From Bacillota bacterium (GTDB lineage Bacteria > Bacillota > Bacilli > Paenibacillales > UBA4045), in the NCBI GenBank assembly GCA_023441055.1, contig JAEZQY010000047.1:272457-336456 (forward strand): a stretch of 64,000 nucleotides of DNA, read 5' to 3'. The notes under the pieces are model-generated. The model was not told the DNA's origin and made no database searches. It was given only the letters and a program-made list of their open reading frames with translations. A program made the translations under genes and the position numbers. Each line of letters begins with the position of its first letter. The stretch's first letter is position 1. Positions 1 to 9,241 of the stretch are shown here, piece after piece.

Positions 1-1
1 C

Positions 2-655
2 GAATGGAGAAATCAACTGGCGATCGGCGTGCCTATCGGCTTGTCGGTCTTCTTCGAAGCAAGTATCTTCTCGATCATGGCGCTCCTCATGGGCGGTATG
101 TTCGACACTACTACGATTGCCGCGCACCAGGCTGCGGCCAGCTGGTCGGGCATGATGTTCATGCTGCCGCTCAGCATCTCAATGGCACTGACCATACTAG
201 TCGGCTTCGAGGTTGGAGCCGGACGCACGAAGCATGCGCGCAGCTATGGACGAATCGGTGTTACAGCTGCCGTGGGCATTATTGCGTTCATGGCCGTGCT
301 GCTGTTCTTCAACCGCCCGATGGTCGCAGGCTGGTTCACCCATTCAGCAGATGTCGCGGCATTAACGCAGCAATTCCTGATCTTCGTGATCTTCTTCCAG
401 CTGTCCGACGCTTCACAAGCCTCCCTGCAGGGCGTGCTGCGCGGATATAAGGACGTGACCGTGCCATTCATCATTGCGCTGGTCTCCTATTGGGGAATCG
501 GTATCCCAACTGGCTACGCGCTGGCCGCTTGGTCACCGCTTGGCCCTTATGGCCTGTGGGTCGGCATCATCATCGGCCTCTCCTGCGCAGCGGCGGGCTT
601 CTATGTTCGCCTGCGGCGGACGCAGCGACTGGCTGGCGACCTGTCGTCCAATTGA
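2..655 (+). CDS. MATE family multidrug/cation antiporter, C-terminal part
   Basis: Membrane exporter of the MATE family, which swaps Na+ or H+ for drugs or organic cations. The frame is open from base 2 to the TGA at 653-655, so the N-terminal half lies outside the window. About 217 residues are visible, with roughly six hydrophobic segments. The stretch starting 'IGVPIGLSVFFE' matches the conserved start of the C-terminal six-helix bundle of MATE proteins, and 'QASLQGVLRGYKD' matches the usual loop after TM10 (family knowledge). An internal ATG at 29 is not a real start because the match continues upstream of it. The next gene, also on +, begins 82 bp later. No terminator was seen between them. 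Substrate cannot be told. Confidence 0.85.
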   Translation, partial: EWRNQLAIGVPIGLSVFFEASIFSIMALLMGGMFDTTTIAAHQAAASWSGMMFMLPLSISMALTILVGFEVGAGRTKHARSYGRIGVTAAVGIIAFMAVLLFFNRPMVAGWFTHSADVAALTQQFLIFVIFFQLSDASQASLQGVLRGYKDVTVPFIIALVSYWGIGIPTGYALAAWSPLGPYGLWVGIIIGLSCAAAGFYVRLRRTQRLAGDLSSN

Positions 656-737
656 GTCATCGTAAGCTATGCAGCATCACATCCAAATAGAATAAACACA
701 TTGTATATTTTGCATCTAGAGATGGAGAGCGATCATT

Positions 738-1916
738 ATGTATTCACTTTTACTTGTTATTATTTATTTAGCATTCATCGGTCTGGGTTTGCCGGACTCC
801 TTACTTGGTTCCGCGTGGCCTGTCATGCAATCAGAACTCGGCGTACCTGTTTCCTATGCAGGATTGATTACGATGATTATCGCGTGCGGCACGATCATTT
901 CTAGCTTACTATCAGATCGGCTCACCCGTAAGTTTGGAGCGGGACTGGTTACAGCAGTTAGTGTTCTGTTTACAGCCGTAGCTCTTTTTGGCTTCTCACT
1001 ATCCGATTCGTTCATCTGGCTGTGCCTGTGGGCGATCCCGTTCGGACTTGGCGCAGGAGCGGTTGATGCGGCACTTAACAACTATGTTGCGCTTCATTAT
1101 TCATCCCGCCATATGAGCTGGCTGCATTGCTTCTGGGGTGTCGGTGCTTCAGTTAGCCCGTACATCATGAGCCATAGTCTGACGGGCGGTTATGGGTGGA
1201 ATAATGGTTATCATCTGGTGGGTATTGTGCAAATCATTCTGACTATGTTCCTCTTCATCAGCTTACCCTTATGGAAGAAGAGGAATACAGCGCATACACA
1301 GGAAGGAACTCTCTCTAAACCACTGGGCTTAAGGCAAGCTTTAAAAATCAAAGGTGTTCCGTTCATACTGATCACATTCTTCTCCTATTGTGCGTTGGAA
1401 GCAACAGCCATGTTATGGGCAAGTAGTTATCTCGTACAGCATCGCGAAGTAGATGCTCATATTGCTGCTCGATTTGCTTCATTATTTTTCCTTGGCATTA
1501 CATTCGGTCGCTTCGTGAGTGGATTTATTGCTGATAAACTCGGGGACAAGCTGTTGATTCGTATTGGCATTCTTACAACTATGGCAGGCTTACTATTAAT
1601 TGCCTTACCGTTACAGACGGATCTGTCAGCTTTAGCTGGTTTAATTGTTATCGGACTGGGTTGTGCGCCTATATATCCCGCGATCATTCACTCCACACCA
1701 TTCAATTTTGGTAAGGAGAATTCACAGGCCATTATTGGTATCCAAATGGCGAGTGCTTATGTAGGCTCAACCTTCATACCGCCGCTTTTCGGTTATCTTG
1801 CATCGTATACGAGCATGGGATTATTCCCCTTGTACTTGGCTATTTTTATCGTTGTTACGCTACTAATGTCTGAGCGATTAAACCAAATAATAGCCACCAG
1901 AGAAGCTGTTCATTGA
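738..1916 (+). CDS. MFS transporter
   Basis: Major facilitator superfamily permease of 392 aa with about 12 hydrophobic helices, so a plasma-membrane secondary transporter. The TM2-TM3 loop carries 'SDRLTRKFG', a good match to the MFS motif A (G-x-x-x-D-R-x-G-R-R type). A repeat of this motif, 'FIADKLGDK', appears in the second half, as expected for the 6+6 helix duplication. The ATG is preceded by GGAGAG about nine bases upstream. It stands alone, followed by a hairpin at 1938-1980 and a convergent ppaC. The general fold resembles sugar or small-metabolite uptake and efflux members. Nothing in the neighbourhood fixes a substrate. Confidence 0.8.
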   Translation: MYSLLLVIIYLAFIGLGLPDSLLGSAWPVMQSELGVPVSYAGLITMIIACGTIISSLLSDRLTRKFGAGLVTAVSVLFTAVALFGFSLSDSFIWLCLWAIPFGLGAGAVDAALNNYVALHYSSRHMSWLHCFWGVGASVSPYIMSHSLTGGYGWNNGYHLVGIVQIILTMFLFISLPLWKKRNTAHTQEGTLSKPLGLRQALKIKGVPFILITFFSYCALEATAMLWASSYLVQHREVDAHIAARFASLFFLGITFGRFVSGFIADKLGDKLLIRIGILTTMAGLLLIALPLQTDLSALAGLIVIGLGCAPIYPAIIHSTPFNFGKENSQAIIGIQMASAYVGSTFIPPLFGYLASYTSMGLFPLYLAIFIVVTLLMSERLNQIIATREAVH

Positions 1917-1933
1917 ACGCTTCAAATGCTGGG

Positions 1934-1980
1934 AAAAGGGATGTCTCTCAGGTCACTTTATGACCTTTTTGAGACATCCC
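1934..1980. terminator. Hairpin between convergent MFS gene and ppaC
   Basis: GGGATGTCTC (1938-1947) pairs with GAGACATCCC (1971-1980), and the inner AGGTCA and TGACCT also pair. On the minus strand the stem is followed by TTTTCCC, which suits a Rho-independent terminator for ppaC. On the plus strand there is no T-run, so it would act there only as a weak stop for the MFS gene. The placement between two convergent genes supports a shared terminator. Confidence 0.6.
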
Positions 1981-2043
1981 CCTCGTGCATTTACTAGCTA
2001 AATCAATTTCTTTGTTGCTTGAGTCATAATGATATTGATTCCT

Positions 2044-2976
2044 CTATCTCTTATTAAACGTATCCGTCAACACCGGCACGATCTGCGACTTGCGGGATAC
2101 GACGCCCTTCAGCAGAGCCGTGTTATTGTCGAGCTTCACGCCATAAGCTGCTTCAACCGCATCAGCAGCCTTGCCCAGAGCCAAGCCCACGGAATCATTA
2201 TTCAAGATATCGGTCACGACGAACAGGAACAGATCCAGCCCCTTGTCAGCGATAATCTTGTTAAGCGCTTCCTCTACCTCAGCCTGGCGGCTCAGCACAT
2301 CGTTCACATCAACCGCGTTGACCTGTGCAATCTCCACCTTCGCGCTGCCCATGCTGAACTCCTTGGCATCCAGCGTGATCAATTGCGCCACCGACCGTTG
2401 GCTCAGATCAGCGCCTGCCTTCAGCATGTCCAGACCATACACTTCAGCGTCCACACCGGCGATCTCCGCCAGCTCGCGAGCAGCAGCCACATCTTCAGCC
2501 GTGCAGGTCGGCGACTTGAACAGCAGAGAGTCCGAGATGATCGCAGACAGCATGAGGCCAGCGATCTCCTTCTTCACAGCTACGCCATTCTCCTTGTACA
2601 GCTTCAGCAGAATCGTCGCCGTGCAGCCGACCGGTTCAGCGCGATAGTACAGCGGGCCGCTCGTCTCGAAGTTCGCGATGCGGTGATGGTCAATAACCTC
2701 GATTACACGCACTTGATCGATATCAGACGCGCTCTGCTGACGCTCATTATGGTCTACGAGGATCACGTCCTGCGCCTCATTCGCCACAGTCTCCACGAGA
2801 CGCGGAGCGGCTATCTTGAAGGTGTCGAGCGCATATTGCGTCTCGCTGCTAACCTCACCCAGGCGCACCGCCTCTACATTGTTCCCTAACGCTGTCTTCA
2901 ACTCGGCATACGCAATCGCAGAGCAAATCGTATCCGTATCGGGGTTCTTATGCCCGAAGATTAGTACCTTACTCAT
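2044..2976 (-). CDS. ppaC: Manganese-dependent inorganic pyrophosphatase
   Basis: Cytoplasmic family II pyrophosphatase that hydrolyses PPi to two phosphates and pulls biosynthetic reactions forward. The protein is 310 aa, the normal length. The DHH-family metal ligands all sit at the positions known from the Bacillus subtilis enzyme: His9, Asp13 and Asp15 in 'GHKNPDTDT', Asp75 in 'VDHNE', Asp96-His97-His98, and Asp149 in 'AIISDS'. The C-terminal DHHA2 domain carries 'SRKSQIVP', which binds the substrate phosphates. The start has GGAGG nine bases upstream. It is a single gene with its own sigma-A-type promoter (3061-3089) and a leader hairpin. Confidence 0.95.
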   Translation of the reverse strand: MSKVLIFGHKNPDTDTICSAIAYAELKTALGNNVEAVRLGEVSSETQYALDTFKIAAPRLVETVANEAQDVILVDHNERQQSASDIDQVRVIEVIDHHRIANFETSGPLYYRAEPVGCTATILLKLYKENGVAVKKEIAGLMLSAIISDSLLFKSPTCTAEDVAAARELAEIAGVDAEVYGLDMLKAGADLSQRSVAQLITLDAKEFSMGSAKVEIAQVNAVDVNDVLSRQAEVEEALNKIIADKGLDLFLFVVTDILNNDSVGLALGKAADAVEAAYGVKLDNNTALLKGVVSRKSQIVPVLTDTFNKR

Positions 2977-3020
2977 CTCCCACTACCTCCATGATCAGTT
3001 GATTTCATACCCTCTTATCA

Positions 3021-3045
3021 AATTCATAGTATTCCACTATGAGAT
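3021..3045 (-). promoter_or_regulatory. Dyad in the ppaC leader
   Basis: CATAGT and ACTATG flank the 5-nt loop GGAAT (3025-3041), and the pairing can be extended outwards by AAAT/ATTT. It lies between the predicted ppaC promoter and its ribosome binding site. It could be an operator or an mRNA leader hairpin; the sequence does not decide. Confidence 0.35.
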
Positions 3046-3060
3046 TTGATTCCTTCGACT

Positions 3061-3089
3061 AATATACCTTAGATTTAACCCCTTAACAA
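3061..3089 (-). promoter_or_regulatory. Predicted sigma-A promoter of ppaC
   Basis: Minus strand -35 TTGTTA (3084-3089), a 17-nt spacer, and -10 TATATT (3061-3066), about 85 bp before the ppaC start. Good match in sequence and spacing; not tested. Confidence 0.55.
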
Positions 3090-3114
3090 GCTAATATCTC
3101 GCAAAATAATTACC

Positions 3115-4953
3115 CTAAACCGCATTCGCCGCCCGTTTATACTGATGCTGATACAAGCCTGCATAGAAGCCTTGCTGCTCAAGCAGCTCCTCATGTGTGC
3201 CGCGCTCGATGATCCGTCCGTCATTGACGACCAGAATTTGATCTGCCTCGCGAATCGTGCTCAGTCGATGCGCAATAACGAAGCTCGTGCGTCCCTTCAT
3301 CAGCGCTCGCATCGCCTGCGTAATATGCATCTCTGTCCGTGTATCGATGCTGCTGGTCGCCTCGTCCAGGATCAGAATCGCATGATTCGCCAGCATCGCC
3401 CGTGCGATGGTCAGCAGCTGCCGCTGCCCCTGGCTGATGTTGGACCCCTCCGCCAGAATCTCGCTGTCATAGCCGTCGGCCATCTTGCGGATAAAGCTGT
3501 CCGCATTCGCTAATCTAGCGGCCTCCTCCACCTCGGCGTCCGTCGCATCCGGATTGCCATACTTGATATTGTCGCGCACCGTTCCGGAGAATAGATACGC
3601 GTCCTGCAGCACAATCCCCAGCTGACTCCGAAGCTCTTGCTTATTCAGCTCGCGGATGTCCTGGCCATCGATCAGAATCGCTCCGCTGTCTATATCATAG
3701 AATCGCGTCAGCAGATTCACAATCGTCGTCTTGCCAGCTCCGGTCGGACCAACCAGCGCGATCATCTGCCCCGGCTTCGCCGTCAGATTCACATCGGTCA
3801 ACGTAGGCTCGCCTTCCTTATAGGAAAAGTGAACATCGCGGAACTCCACCTCGCCGGCTCGCACCTGATAGCCGGAAGGAGCTACATCATTCACATATTC
3901 CGACGGCGTATCCATAATCTCGAACACGCGCTCCGCGCCGGCAATCGCGGCTTGGATCACATTGTATTGATTCGCTAGTTCATTGATCGGACGCCCGAAT
4001 TGCCTGGAGTACGTGATGAAGCTGGCCACCATCCCGACCGAGGTCAGACCGGCCAGCGCGAGCCATCCGCCGCCGAAGGCGACAACCGCGAACGTGATGT
4101 TATTCACCATATTCATCACCGGCCCCATCAGCCCGGAGAAGATCTGCGCCTTAATCCCGACAACCGTCAAGCGTTCATTGATCGCCCGAAATTCCTCAAT
4201 CGACTGCCGCTCTCGTCCGTAGGTGACGACAACCTTCTGACCGGATACGGTCTCCTCGATATAGCCGTTGAGCTCCCCGAGCTCCTTCTGCTGGGAGGTG
4301 AAGTGCTTGCGGGTGAACTTCGCGATCAGCCGCGAGCTGACAATGACGATCGGCACAGTGATCAGTACGATTAAGGTCATATACACATCAAGTATCAACA
4401 TCACGATAAGTGTACCGACTACGGTGAGCGCGCCGGAAATAAGCTGTACGACACTCTGGTTGAGTGAGTTTGCTACATTTTCCATATCGTTGGTCAGTCT
4501 GCTCATAATATCCCCATGCTTGCGCGTATCGAAAAATCGCAGCGGCAGCTTCTGCAAATCCGCGAAGATGTCGGTGCGCATCGACCAGACGGTCTTCTGG
4601 GTCAGCTTCGCCATGACGAACGCCTGGAACCAGGTGATCACAGAAGTGACCGCGTATACGCCGAGCAGCAGCCAGCAAGCTCTGAACAAGCCGGGCAGAT
4701 TGTTGCCGATCACATAATGGTCAATCGAGTAACCGATCAGGAACGGACCAATCAGCCCCAGTCCCGCGCTGATCGCAGTGAGGCAGAAGACGAAGATAAG
4801 GCTCGTGCGGTGATGCTTGAGATAGCGCCAGATCCGCAGCAGTGTGTCCTTGGTGTTTTTCGGTCTAATCTTCATCATCGGCATCGGACCTCGGCCCATC
4901 GGATGACCGGGACCTGCCGGCGGCGCATCGGTTCGCCTGGACGAATTATGCAC
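3115..4953 (-). CDS. ABC exporter half-transporter, canonical-site subunit
   Basis: Fused membrane-domain/ATPase subunit of a heterodimeric multidrug-type ABC exporter. Six hydrophobic helices are followed by a nucleotide-binding domain with Walker A 'GPTGAGKTT', Walker B 'AILILDEATSSID' with the catalytic Glu, and switch His in 'IAHRLST'. Its signature is 'ISQGQ' rather than LSGGQ, which is typical of the partner that completes a degenerate ATP site. I place the start at the GTG at 4953: AGGAGG lies nine bases upstream and it overlaps the stop of the upstream gene by 8 bp. An ATG at 4962 touches the ribosome binding site and is less likely. That gives 612 aa. It is last in a MarR-ABC-ABC operon. 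Substrate unknown; a drug or peptide is usual for this class. Confidence 0.88.
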   Translation of the reverse strand: MHNSSRRTDAPPAGPGHPMGRGPMPMMKIRPKNTKDTLLRIWRYLKHHRTSLIFVFCLTAISAGLGLIGPFLIGYSIDHYVIGNNLPGLFRACWLLLGVYAVTSVITWFQAFVMAKLTQKTVWSMRTDIFADLQKLPLRFFDTRKHGDIMSRLTNDMENVANSLNQSVVQLISGALTVVGTLIVMLILDVYMTLIVLITVPIVIVSSRLIAKFTRKHFTSQQKELGELNGYIEETVSGQKVVVTYGRERQSIEEFRAINERLTVVGIKAQIFSGLMGPVMNMVNNITFAVVAFGGGWLALAGLTSVGMVASFITYSRQFGRPINELANQYNVIQAAIAGAERVFEIMDTPSEYVNDVAPSGYQVRAGEVEFRDVHFSYKEGEPTLTDVNLTAKPGQMIALVGPTGAGKTTIVNLLTRFYDIDSGAILIDGQDIRELNKQELRSQLGIVLQDAYLFSGTVRDNIKYGNPDATDAEVEEAARLANADSFIRKMADGYDSEILAEGSNISQGQRQLLTIARAMLANHAILILDEATSSIDTRTEMHITQAMRALMKGRTSFVIAHRLSTIREADQILVVNDGRIIERGTHEELLEQQGFYAGLYQHQYKRAANAV

Positions 4954-6682
4954 TAGCCTCATCCTCCTCTCTAAGCTGAGATTGACAAATTTCCTGATAC
5001 ACCTGACTGCTGCGCAGCAGCTCCTCATGGGTGCCCGATGCCACAATCTGTCCATCATCGAGGACGAGAATCCGATCCGCCTCGATGACCGAAGAGACGC
5101 GCTGCGCGATCACCAGCGTCGTCGTGCGCTTGAGCAGCTGCTTGAGCGAATGCTGAATGCGGGATTCTGTTCCCAGATCGATTGCGCTAGTACTGTCATC
5201 GAGGATCAGGACTTCCGGTTGAGTGAGCAGCGCGCGGGCAATGGATAGGCGCTGCTTCTGACCGCCGGACAGATTCACGCCCTTCTGACCGACAATCGTG
5301 TCATAACCATCCGGGAACTCCATGATGAATCCGTGCGCTTCCGCTGCCTTCGCGGCAGCCTCAACCTCCTCCTGCGAAGCATCGGAGCGGCCATATCGGA
5401 TATTGTCGCGAATCGTGCCGCTGAACAGGATCGCCTCCTGCATCACGAAGCCAATCCGGCTGCGCAGCTCATCGAGCTTCATATCCCGCAGGTCGATGTC
5501 ATCGATCAGCACTCGCCCTGACCTCGCCTCATACAACCGCGGAATCAAGCTGACCAGCGTAGACTTGCCCGCGCCAGTCGAGCCCAGAATCGCCACCGTC
5601 TGCCCCGGCTCTGCCTGGAAGCTGATCCCTCGCAGCACATCCTTCCCCATCTCATAAGCAAAATAAACCTCATCAAAGGTTACTCTGCCTTCGCGCTTCT
5701 CCTGCGGGACGATTGCTGCCTGTGGTGATTCCTGGATCTCGGACACATCACCCAGCACCTCGACAACGCGATCCGCAGACGCCCGAGCACGCGTCACATT
5801 CACGAAGATCATGCTCAGCATCATCAGATTGAAGAGCAGCTGCGTGACATAATTGATGAATGCAATCAGCTCTCCGGCCTTTAGCGAACCGACCGCATGC
5901 AGCTTGCCACCGTAAGCGAGAACCGCTACGATGACGATATTCAGCACGAGCAGCAGAACCGGCATGATCGTCGCCATGACCAGATTCGCCTTAATCGAAG
6001 TGTCTCGGTATGCTGCATTCGCCCCGCCGAACCGCTCCTTCTCGAAATCCGCGCGCACGAATGCCTTGACCACGCGGATGCCTGCCAGATTCTCTCGGAT
6101 CACGCTGTTCAATCGGTCCAGCGCATGCTGGACATTGACGAACAAGGGCATCCCCTTCTTCATGACATAGGCGATCACGAGGATCAGAATCGGGACCGCG
6201 GCCAGCAAAATCAACGACAGCTTCACGCTGATCATCAACGCCATTACAAGGCTCCCCAGCACAGTCAAGGGTGAACGCACCATCATCCGCAGCATCATCT
6301 GCACGAAATTCTGGAGCTGCACGACATCCGCAGTCAGGCGTGTAATAAGCGAACCCGTCGTCCACTTCTCCAGATTGCGGAAGGAGGAATGCTGCACCTT
6401 GCTGAACAAGTCCATCCGCACGTCTCTTCCGAACTTCATCGCGGCGATGGACGCGAACACACCGCAGCCAATGCCCGTGATCGCGCCAAGTATCGCATAC
6501 ACCAGCATCAGGCCGCCCATCCGCTTAATATGATCCAGATCGCCAGTCATCACACCGTTGTCCACGATGTCTGCCAGAATGCGCGGCTGCATCAGGTCGA
6601 AGAAGACTTCCCCGACCATAAGCAGCGGCGCCAGTACGACGGCTATCCAATATGGTTTAAGAGAACGGGATAATTGTTTCAT
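4946..6682 (-). CDS. ABC exporter half-transporter, degenerate-site subunit
   Basis: First half of the heterodimeric ABC exporter, 578 aa: a six-helix ABC transmembrane domain, then an ATPase domain. Walker A 'GSTGAGKST' and signature 'LSGGQKQR' are canonical, but Walker B reads 'VLILDDSTSAID', with Asp where the catalytic Glu should be. Family knowledge (BmrC/BmrD, TM287/288) says such pairs have one active and one degenerate ATP site, and the odd signature of the partner (ISQGQ) fits. It begins inside the stop of the MarR gene (4-bp overlap), so the two are translationally coupled. MarR control suggests a drug or toxic-compound response. Confidence 0.88.
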   Translation of the reverse strand: MKQLSRSLKPYWIAVVLAPLLMVGEVFFDLMQPRILADIVDNGVMTGDLDHIKRMGGLMLVYAILGAITGIGCGVFASIAAMKFGRDVRMDLFSKVQHSSFRNLEKWTTGSLITRLTADVVQLQNFVQMMLRMMVRSPLTVLGSLVMALMISVKLSLILLAAVPILILVIAYVMKKGMPLFVNVQHALDRLNSVIRENLAGIRVVKAFVRADFEKERFGGANAAYRDTSIKANLVMATIMPVLLLVLNIVIVAVLAYGGKLHAVGSLKAGELIAFINYVTQLLFNLMMLSMIFVNVTRARASADRVVEVLGDVSEIQESPQAAIVPQEKREGRVTFDEVYFAYEMGKDVLRGISFQAEPGQTVAILGSTGAGKSTLVSLIPRLYEARSGRVLIDDIDLRDMKLDELRSRIGFVMQEAILFSGTIRDNIRYGRSDASQEEVEAAAKAAEAHGFIMEFPDGYDTIVGQKGVNLSGGQKQRLSIARALLTQPEVLILDDSTSAIDLGTESRIQHSLKQLLKRTTTLVIAQRVSSVIEADRILVLDDGQIVASGTHEELLRSSQVYQEICQSQLREEDEASA

Positions 6683-7119
6683 GTTGATCGCTCCGTTGAT
6701 AGATTAGTCAGCATTTTGAGCAGGAGATGACGAAGCTGTTCCTTCTCTTCCTCCGAGAAGTTGCCGAAGCTGCGCGCTTCAATCCGGCCTAGCTCTCCCA
6801 GAACCGCCGCGTGCGCCTCAAGCCCTCTCTCCGTTATATACACACGTGAGATGCGCTGATCAGCGTCATCTTGTCTCCGTCTGATCAAGCCGTACTTCTC
6901 CATTCGCCTCAGCATCACCGTCAGTGTCGCAGGCGCAATCTGCAGCCGCTCCGCCAGTTCCTTCTGACTTCGCCCATCGCGCATAGCCAGCGCACGCAGC
7001 AGAGGCGGCTGACCAGGGAACACATCGAACTCCGACAGCTGATCATGCAGCATCTGATAATGCCGCCTGGCCGCCTTCGAGAACAGCTTATTTAATGAAT
7101 CGAACCCGTCATGGTTCAC
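6679..7119 (-). CDS. MarR family transcriptional regulator
   Basis: Winged-helix repressor of 146 aa, the usual MarR length. The central region 'GRSQKELAERLQIAPATLTVMLRRMEKYGLI' spans the helix-turn-helix, and 'RRRQDDADQRISRVYIT' is the beta-wing (family match). The start is GTG at 7119, supported by AAGGAGG eight bases upstream. It heads an operon with the two ABC exporter genes it overlaps, and a palindrome lies just upstream at 7148-7159. The likely job is autorepression and control of the exporter, relieved by a small-molecule ligand. Confidence 0.88.
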   Translation of the reverse strand: MNHDGFDSLNKLFSKAARRHYQMLHDQLSEFDVFPGQPPLLRALAMRDGRSQKELAERLQIAPATLTVMLRRMEKYGLIRRRQDDADQRISRVYITERGLEAHAAVLGELGRIEARSFGNFSEEEKEQLRHLLLKMLTNLSTERST

Positions 7120-7142
7120 CTCGCCGGCCTCCTTATCACCTA

Positions 7143-7164
7143 ATTGATTAGTCGACTAACTAAT
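7143..7164. promoter_or_regulatory. Candidate MarR operator
   Basis: The perfect 12-bp palindrome TTAGTCGACTAA (7148-7159) is extended imperfectly by AATT/CTAATA on the sides. It sits about 30 bp upstream of the marR-type start, in an AT-rich stretch that must hold the promoter. MarR proteins bind palindromes of about this size, usually in their own promoters. Confidence 0.55.
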
Positions 7165-7205
7165 AATATACACGAATGATTATTACTTTTCCAGAGAATG
7201 TGTAC

Positions 7206-8540
7206 TTAATTCATAGCAATAGGTATCTGTAATGTAAATGTAGAACCAACTCCAGTTTCACTCTCCACATGAATTTGACAGCCCTGAGCGTTCGCCAGCG
7301 CTTTAGATATACTAAGACCTATTCCAACGCCGCCTGTCATGCGGGATCTTGATTTATCCACACGATAAAATCGGTTGAAAATAAGAGGAATATCCTTCTT
7401 CTTTATGCCGATGCCATTATCCTGGAAACGAATATAATGGAATTGGTTATCGGAGGACAACGACAGCAACACGTCTCCTCCATTCTTGGTATATTTGATA
7501 GCATTGGATACAATATTCGACATGATTTGAATCATTTTATCTGAGTCCACCATAACATTACAAGGAACATAAGGATATTCAAAGCGAAATATTATCTGCT
7601 TCTCCTCTGCCTGAGGCAGGAAGTTTTGATGCACCCTTCTCGTCAATTGAATGAGGTCCACTCTTTTAAGCACTAGAGAAAACTGTGCCCCTTCCGCTTC
7701 CGAAAGACGCATAAGATCAACCAGTAAACGAGACAATCGATTGATTTCCTCGTGGATGATCCCCATTCTGTTCGCATCTGGCTTATATATACCGTCCATA
7801 ATAGCTTCCACCTGTGCTTGCAATGACATAAGCGGTGTGCGCAGTTCATGGGCTAAATCCTCTAGCAAATGCTTACGCCACTTCTCCTGATTATTAAGTT
7901 CCTGCAGCATATCATTCAGAATCAACGCCAGTTGCCTAAGCTCCAATGTCCCTTCCACAGGAAGCAGTTGCTCGCGCTCACCGTGACGAACTCGTTGGGC
8001 AAATTCAGAAAGGCGCTGCAAATAACGGGATGTCCATCTGGATAGGATAAATCCAACAATCAAAGCGACAATCCCCAGGACTAGTAGAAGAAGGAGCAGT
8101 CTGGACTTACTATTAATGTGATAATCCTCAAGCTGCGGATTTAGGAGACTCATATGATCCGGATAATTGAATAAGACCGTGCCAACCTGATGTCCGTTCA
8201 GCACATACGGGTGTGAAAGCTCATAACTCGTATAATCAACTTTGTTCATCCGATCGTCGATTTCATCGATATAATCCATCTCTATACCGTATACTCTGGA
8301 TCTCTGCTCTAACCAGTTCGTCTGCTCTGTTGTCAATGCATCTCTCCCAATTCCACGCTCCTTCATTTCTTGAACCATTGCTAAAGAGATCGTTTGTAAA
8401 TTCTGACGTTTGAATCCGCTCACAATATTATTTATATCTGTTGTGTACAGCCAAGTTAATAAGCCGAATATAGCCAGCGAGTAAACAAAAAGCACAAGCA
8501 GAAGAAGCACCTGTGTTTTCTGAAATAGATTAATCTTCAT
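7206..8540 (-). CDS. Sensor histidine kinase (EnvZ/BaeS type)
   Basis: Membrane sensor kinase of 444 aa. TM1 is about residues 11-33, an extracytoplasmic loop of roughly 110 residues follows, and TM2 is about 147-167, then a HAMP linker. The dimerisation/phosphoacceptor helix has His231 in 'DLAHELRTPLMSL'. The ATP-binding domain shows the N box 'IVSNAIKYT', 'DNGIGI' and 'GGVGIGLSI'. It overlaps the response regulator gene by 4 bp, so the two form one unit. The extracytoplasmic loop is not one I recognise. The signal is unknown; it follows a sugar-transport operon but is not of the YesM type usually paired with such operons. Confidence 0.9.
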   Translation of the reverse strand: MKINLFQKTQVLLLLVLFVYSLAIFGLLTWLYTTDINNIVSGFKRQNLQTISLAMVQEMKERGIGRDALTTEQTNWLEQRSRVYGIEMDYIDEIDDRMNKVDYTSYELSHPYVLNGHQVGTVLFNYPDHMSLLNPQLEDYHINSKSRLLLLLLVLGIVALIVGFILSRWTSRYLQRLSEFAQRVRHGEREQLLPVEGTLELRQLALILNDMLQELNNQEKWRKHLLEDLAHELRTPLMSLQAQVEAIMDGIYKPDANRMGIIHEEINRLSRLLVDLMRLSEAEGAQFSLVLKRVDLIQLTRRVHQNFLPQAEEKQIIFRFEYPYVPCNVMVDSDKMIQIMSNIVSNAIKYTKNGGDVLLSLSSDNQFHYIRFQDNGIGIKKKDIPLIFNRFYRVDKSRSRMTGGVGIGLSISKALANAQGCQIHVESETGVGSTFTLQIPIAMN

Positions 8541-9241
8541 AGGAGGTCATCCGGCTGCATGCCAAATTTATAGCCCCTACCAACAACAGTGAGAATATAG
8601 ATGGGATCATTAATTTCAGGTTCGATTTTTTTTCGAAGATTTTTGATATGCGTATCGATTACTCTGCTTTCTCCCAGAAAACGATCTCCAGTCATATTAT
8701 ATAGGAGATCATTACGACTATGAATTTTCCCAGGTGTTTCGAGCAGCACAATGAGCAGCTTGTACTCGCTTCCTGTCAGAGCAACTCTGACCCCGTCTAT
8801 CCAAACCTCACTAGTCACCAAATCAATCAACAGCCGTCCACGATTAAATATCATTTGGCTCTTCTCACTATTGGCAGCCAAGATGTTTACTCTACGCAAT
8901 AAGGCATGAATTCGCGCAATTAACTCCTTCACGCGAAATGGCTTGAATATATAGTCATCAGCCCCTAAATTCAAGCCCCCTATCGCATCCTCCTCCTGTG
9001 TCTTAGAGGTTATCATGATGATCGGTACAACGGAGCGCTTACGAATATGTGTACATACTTCTTCACCGTTCATCCCCTCAAGCATCAAGTCTAGCAACAC
9101 AAGCTGATGCTTCACAGGATCAAAAATATGCAGTGCATGCTTACCACTTGTTGTATGATCGACTGACCAGCCTTCCTTCTCTAAATAAGCGATGATGACA
9201 TCTGCAATATTGCGTTCATCTTCTATTAAGAGTACGTGCAT
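8537..9241 (-). CDS. OmpR/PhoB-type response regulator
   Basis: Two-domain regulator of 234 aa. The receiver domain has the acidic pair Glu7/Asp8 and the phosphoacceptor Asp51 in 'VLLDLMLEG', with Lys at 'FKPF'. The C-terminal winged helix ends in 'THIKNLRKKI' and 'VVGRGYKF', both hallmarks of the OmpR DNA-binding domain. The ribosome binding site AGGGGG stands about eight bases before the ATG. It is the first gene of the pair with the kinase downstream. The 89 bp between it and the upstream permease gene contain only a weak hairpin, so read-through from the sugar operon is possible. Confidence 0.92.
   Translation of the reverse strand: MHVLLIEDERNIADVIIAYLEKEGWSVDHTTSGKHALHIFDPVKHQLVLLDLMLEGMNGEEVCTHIRKRSVVPIIMITSKTQEEDAIGGLNLGADDYIFKPFRVKELIARIHALLRRVNILAANSEKSQMIFNRGRLLIDLVTSEVWIDGVRVALTGSEYKLLIVLLETPGKIHSRNDLLYNMTGDRFLGESRVIDTHIKNLRKKIEPEINDPIYILTVVGRGYKFGMQPDDLL

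Noticed and set aside
2029..2889. Open frame of 286 codons on the plus strand
   Set aside because: Antisense to ppaC, whose catalytic residues are all in place; the composition is that of a shadow frame.
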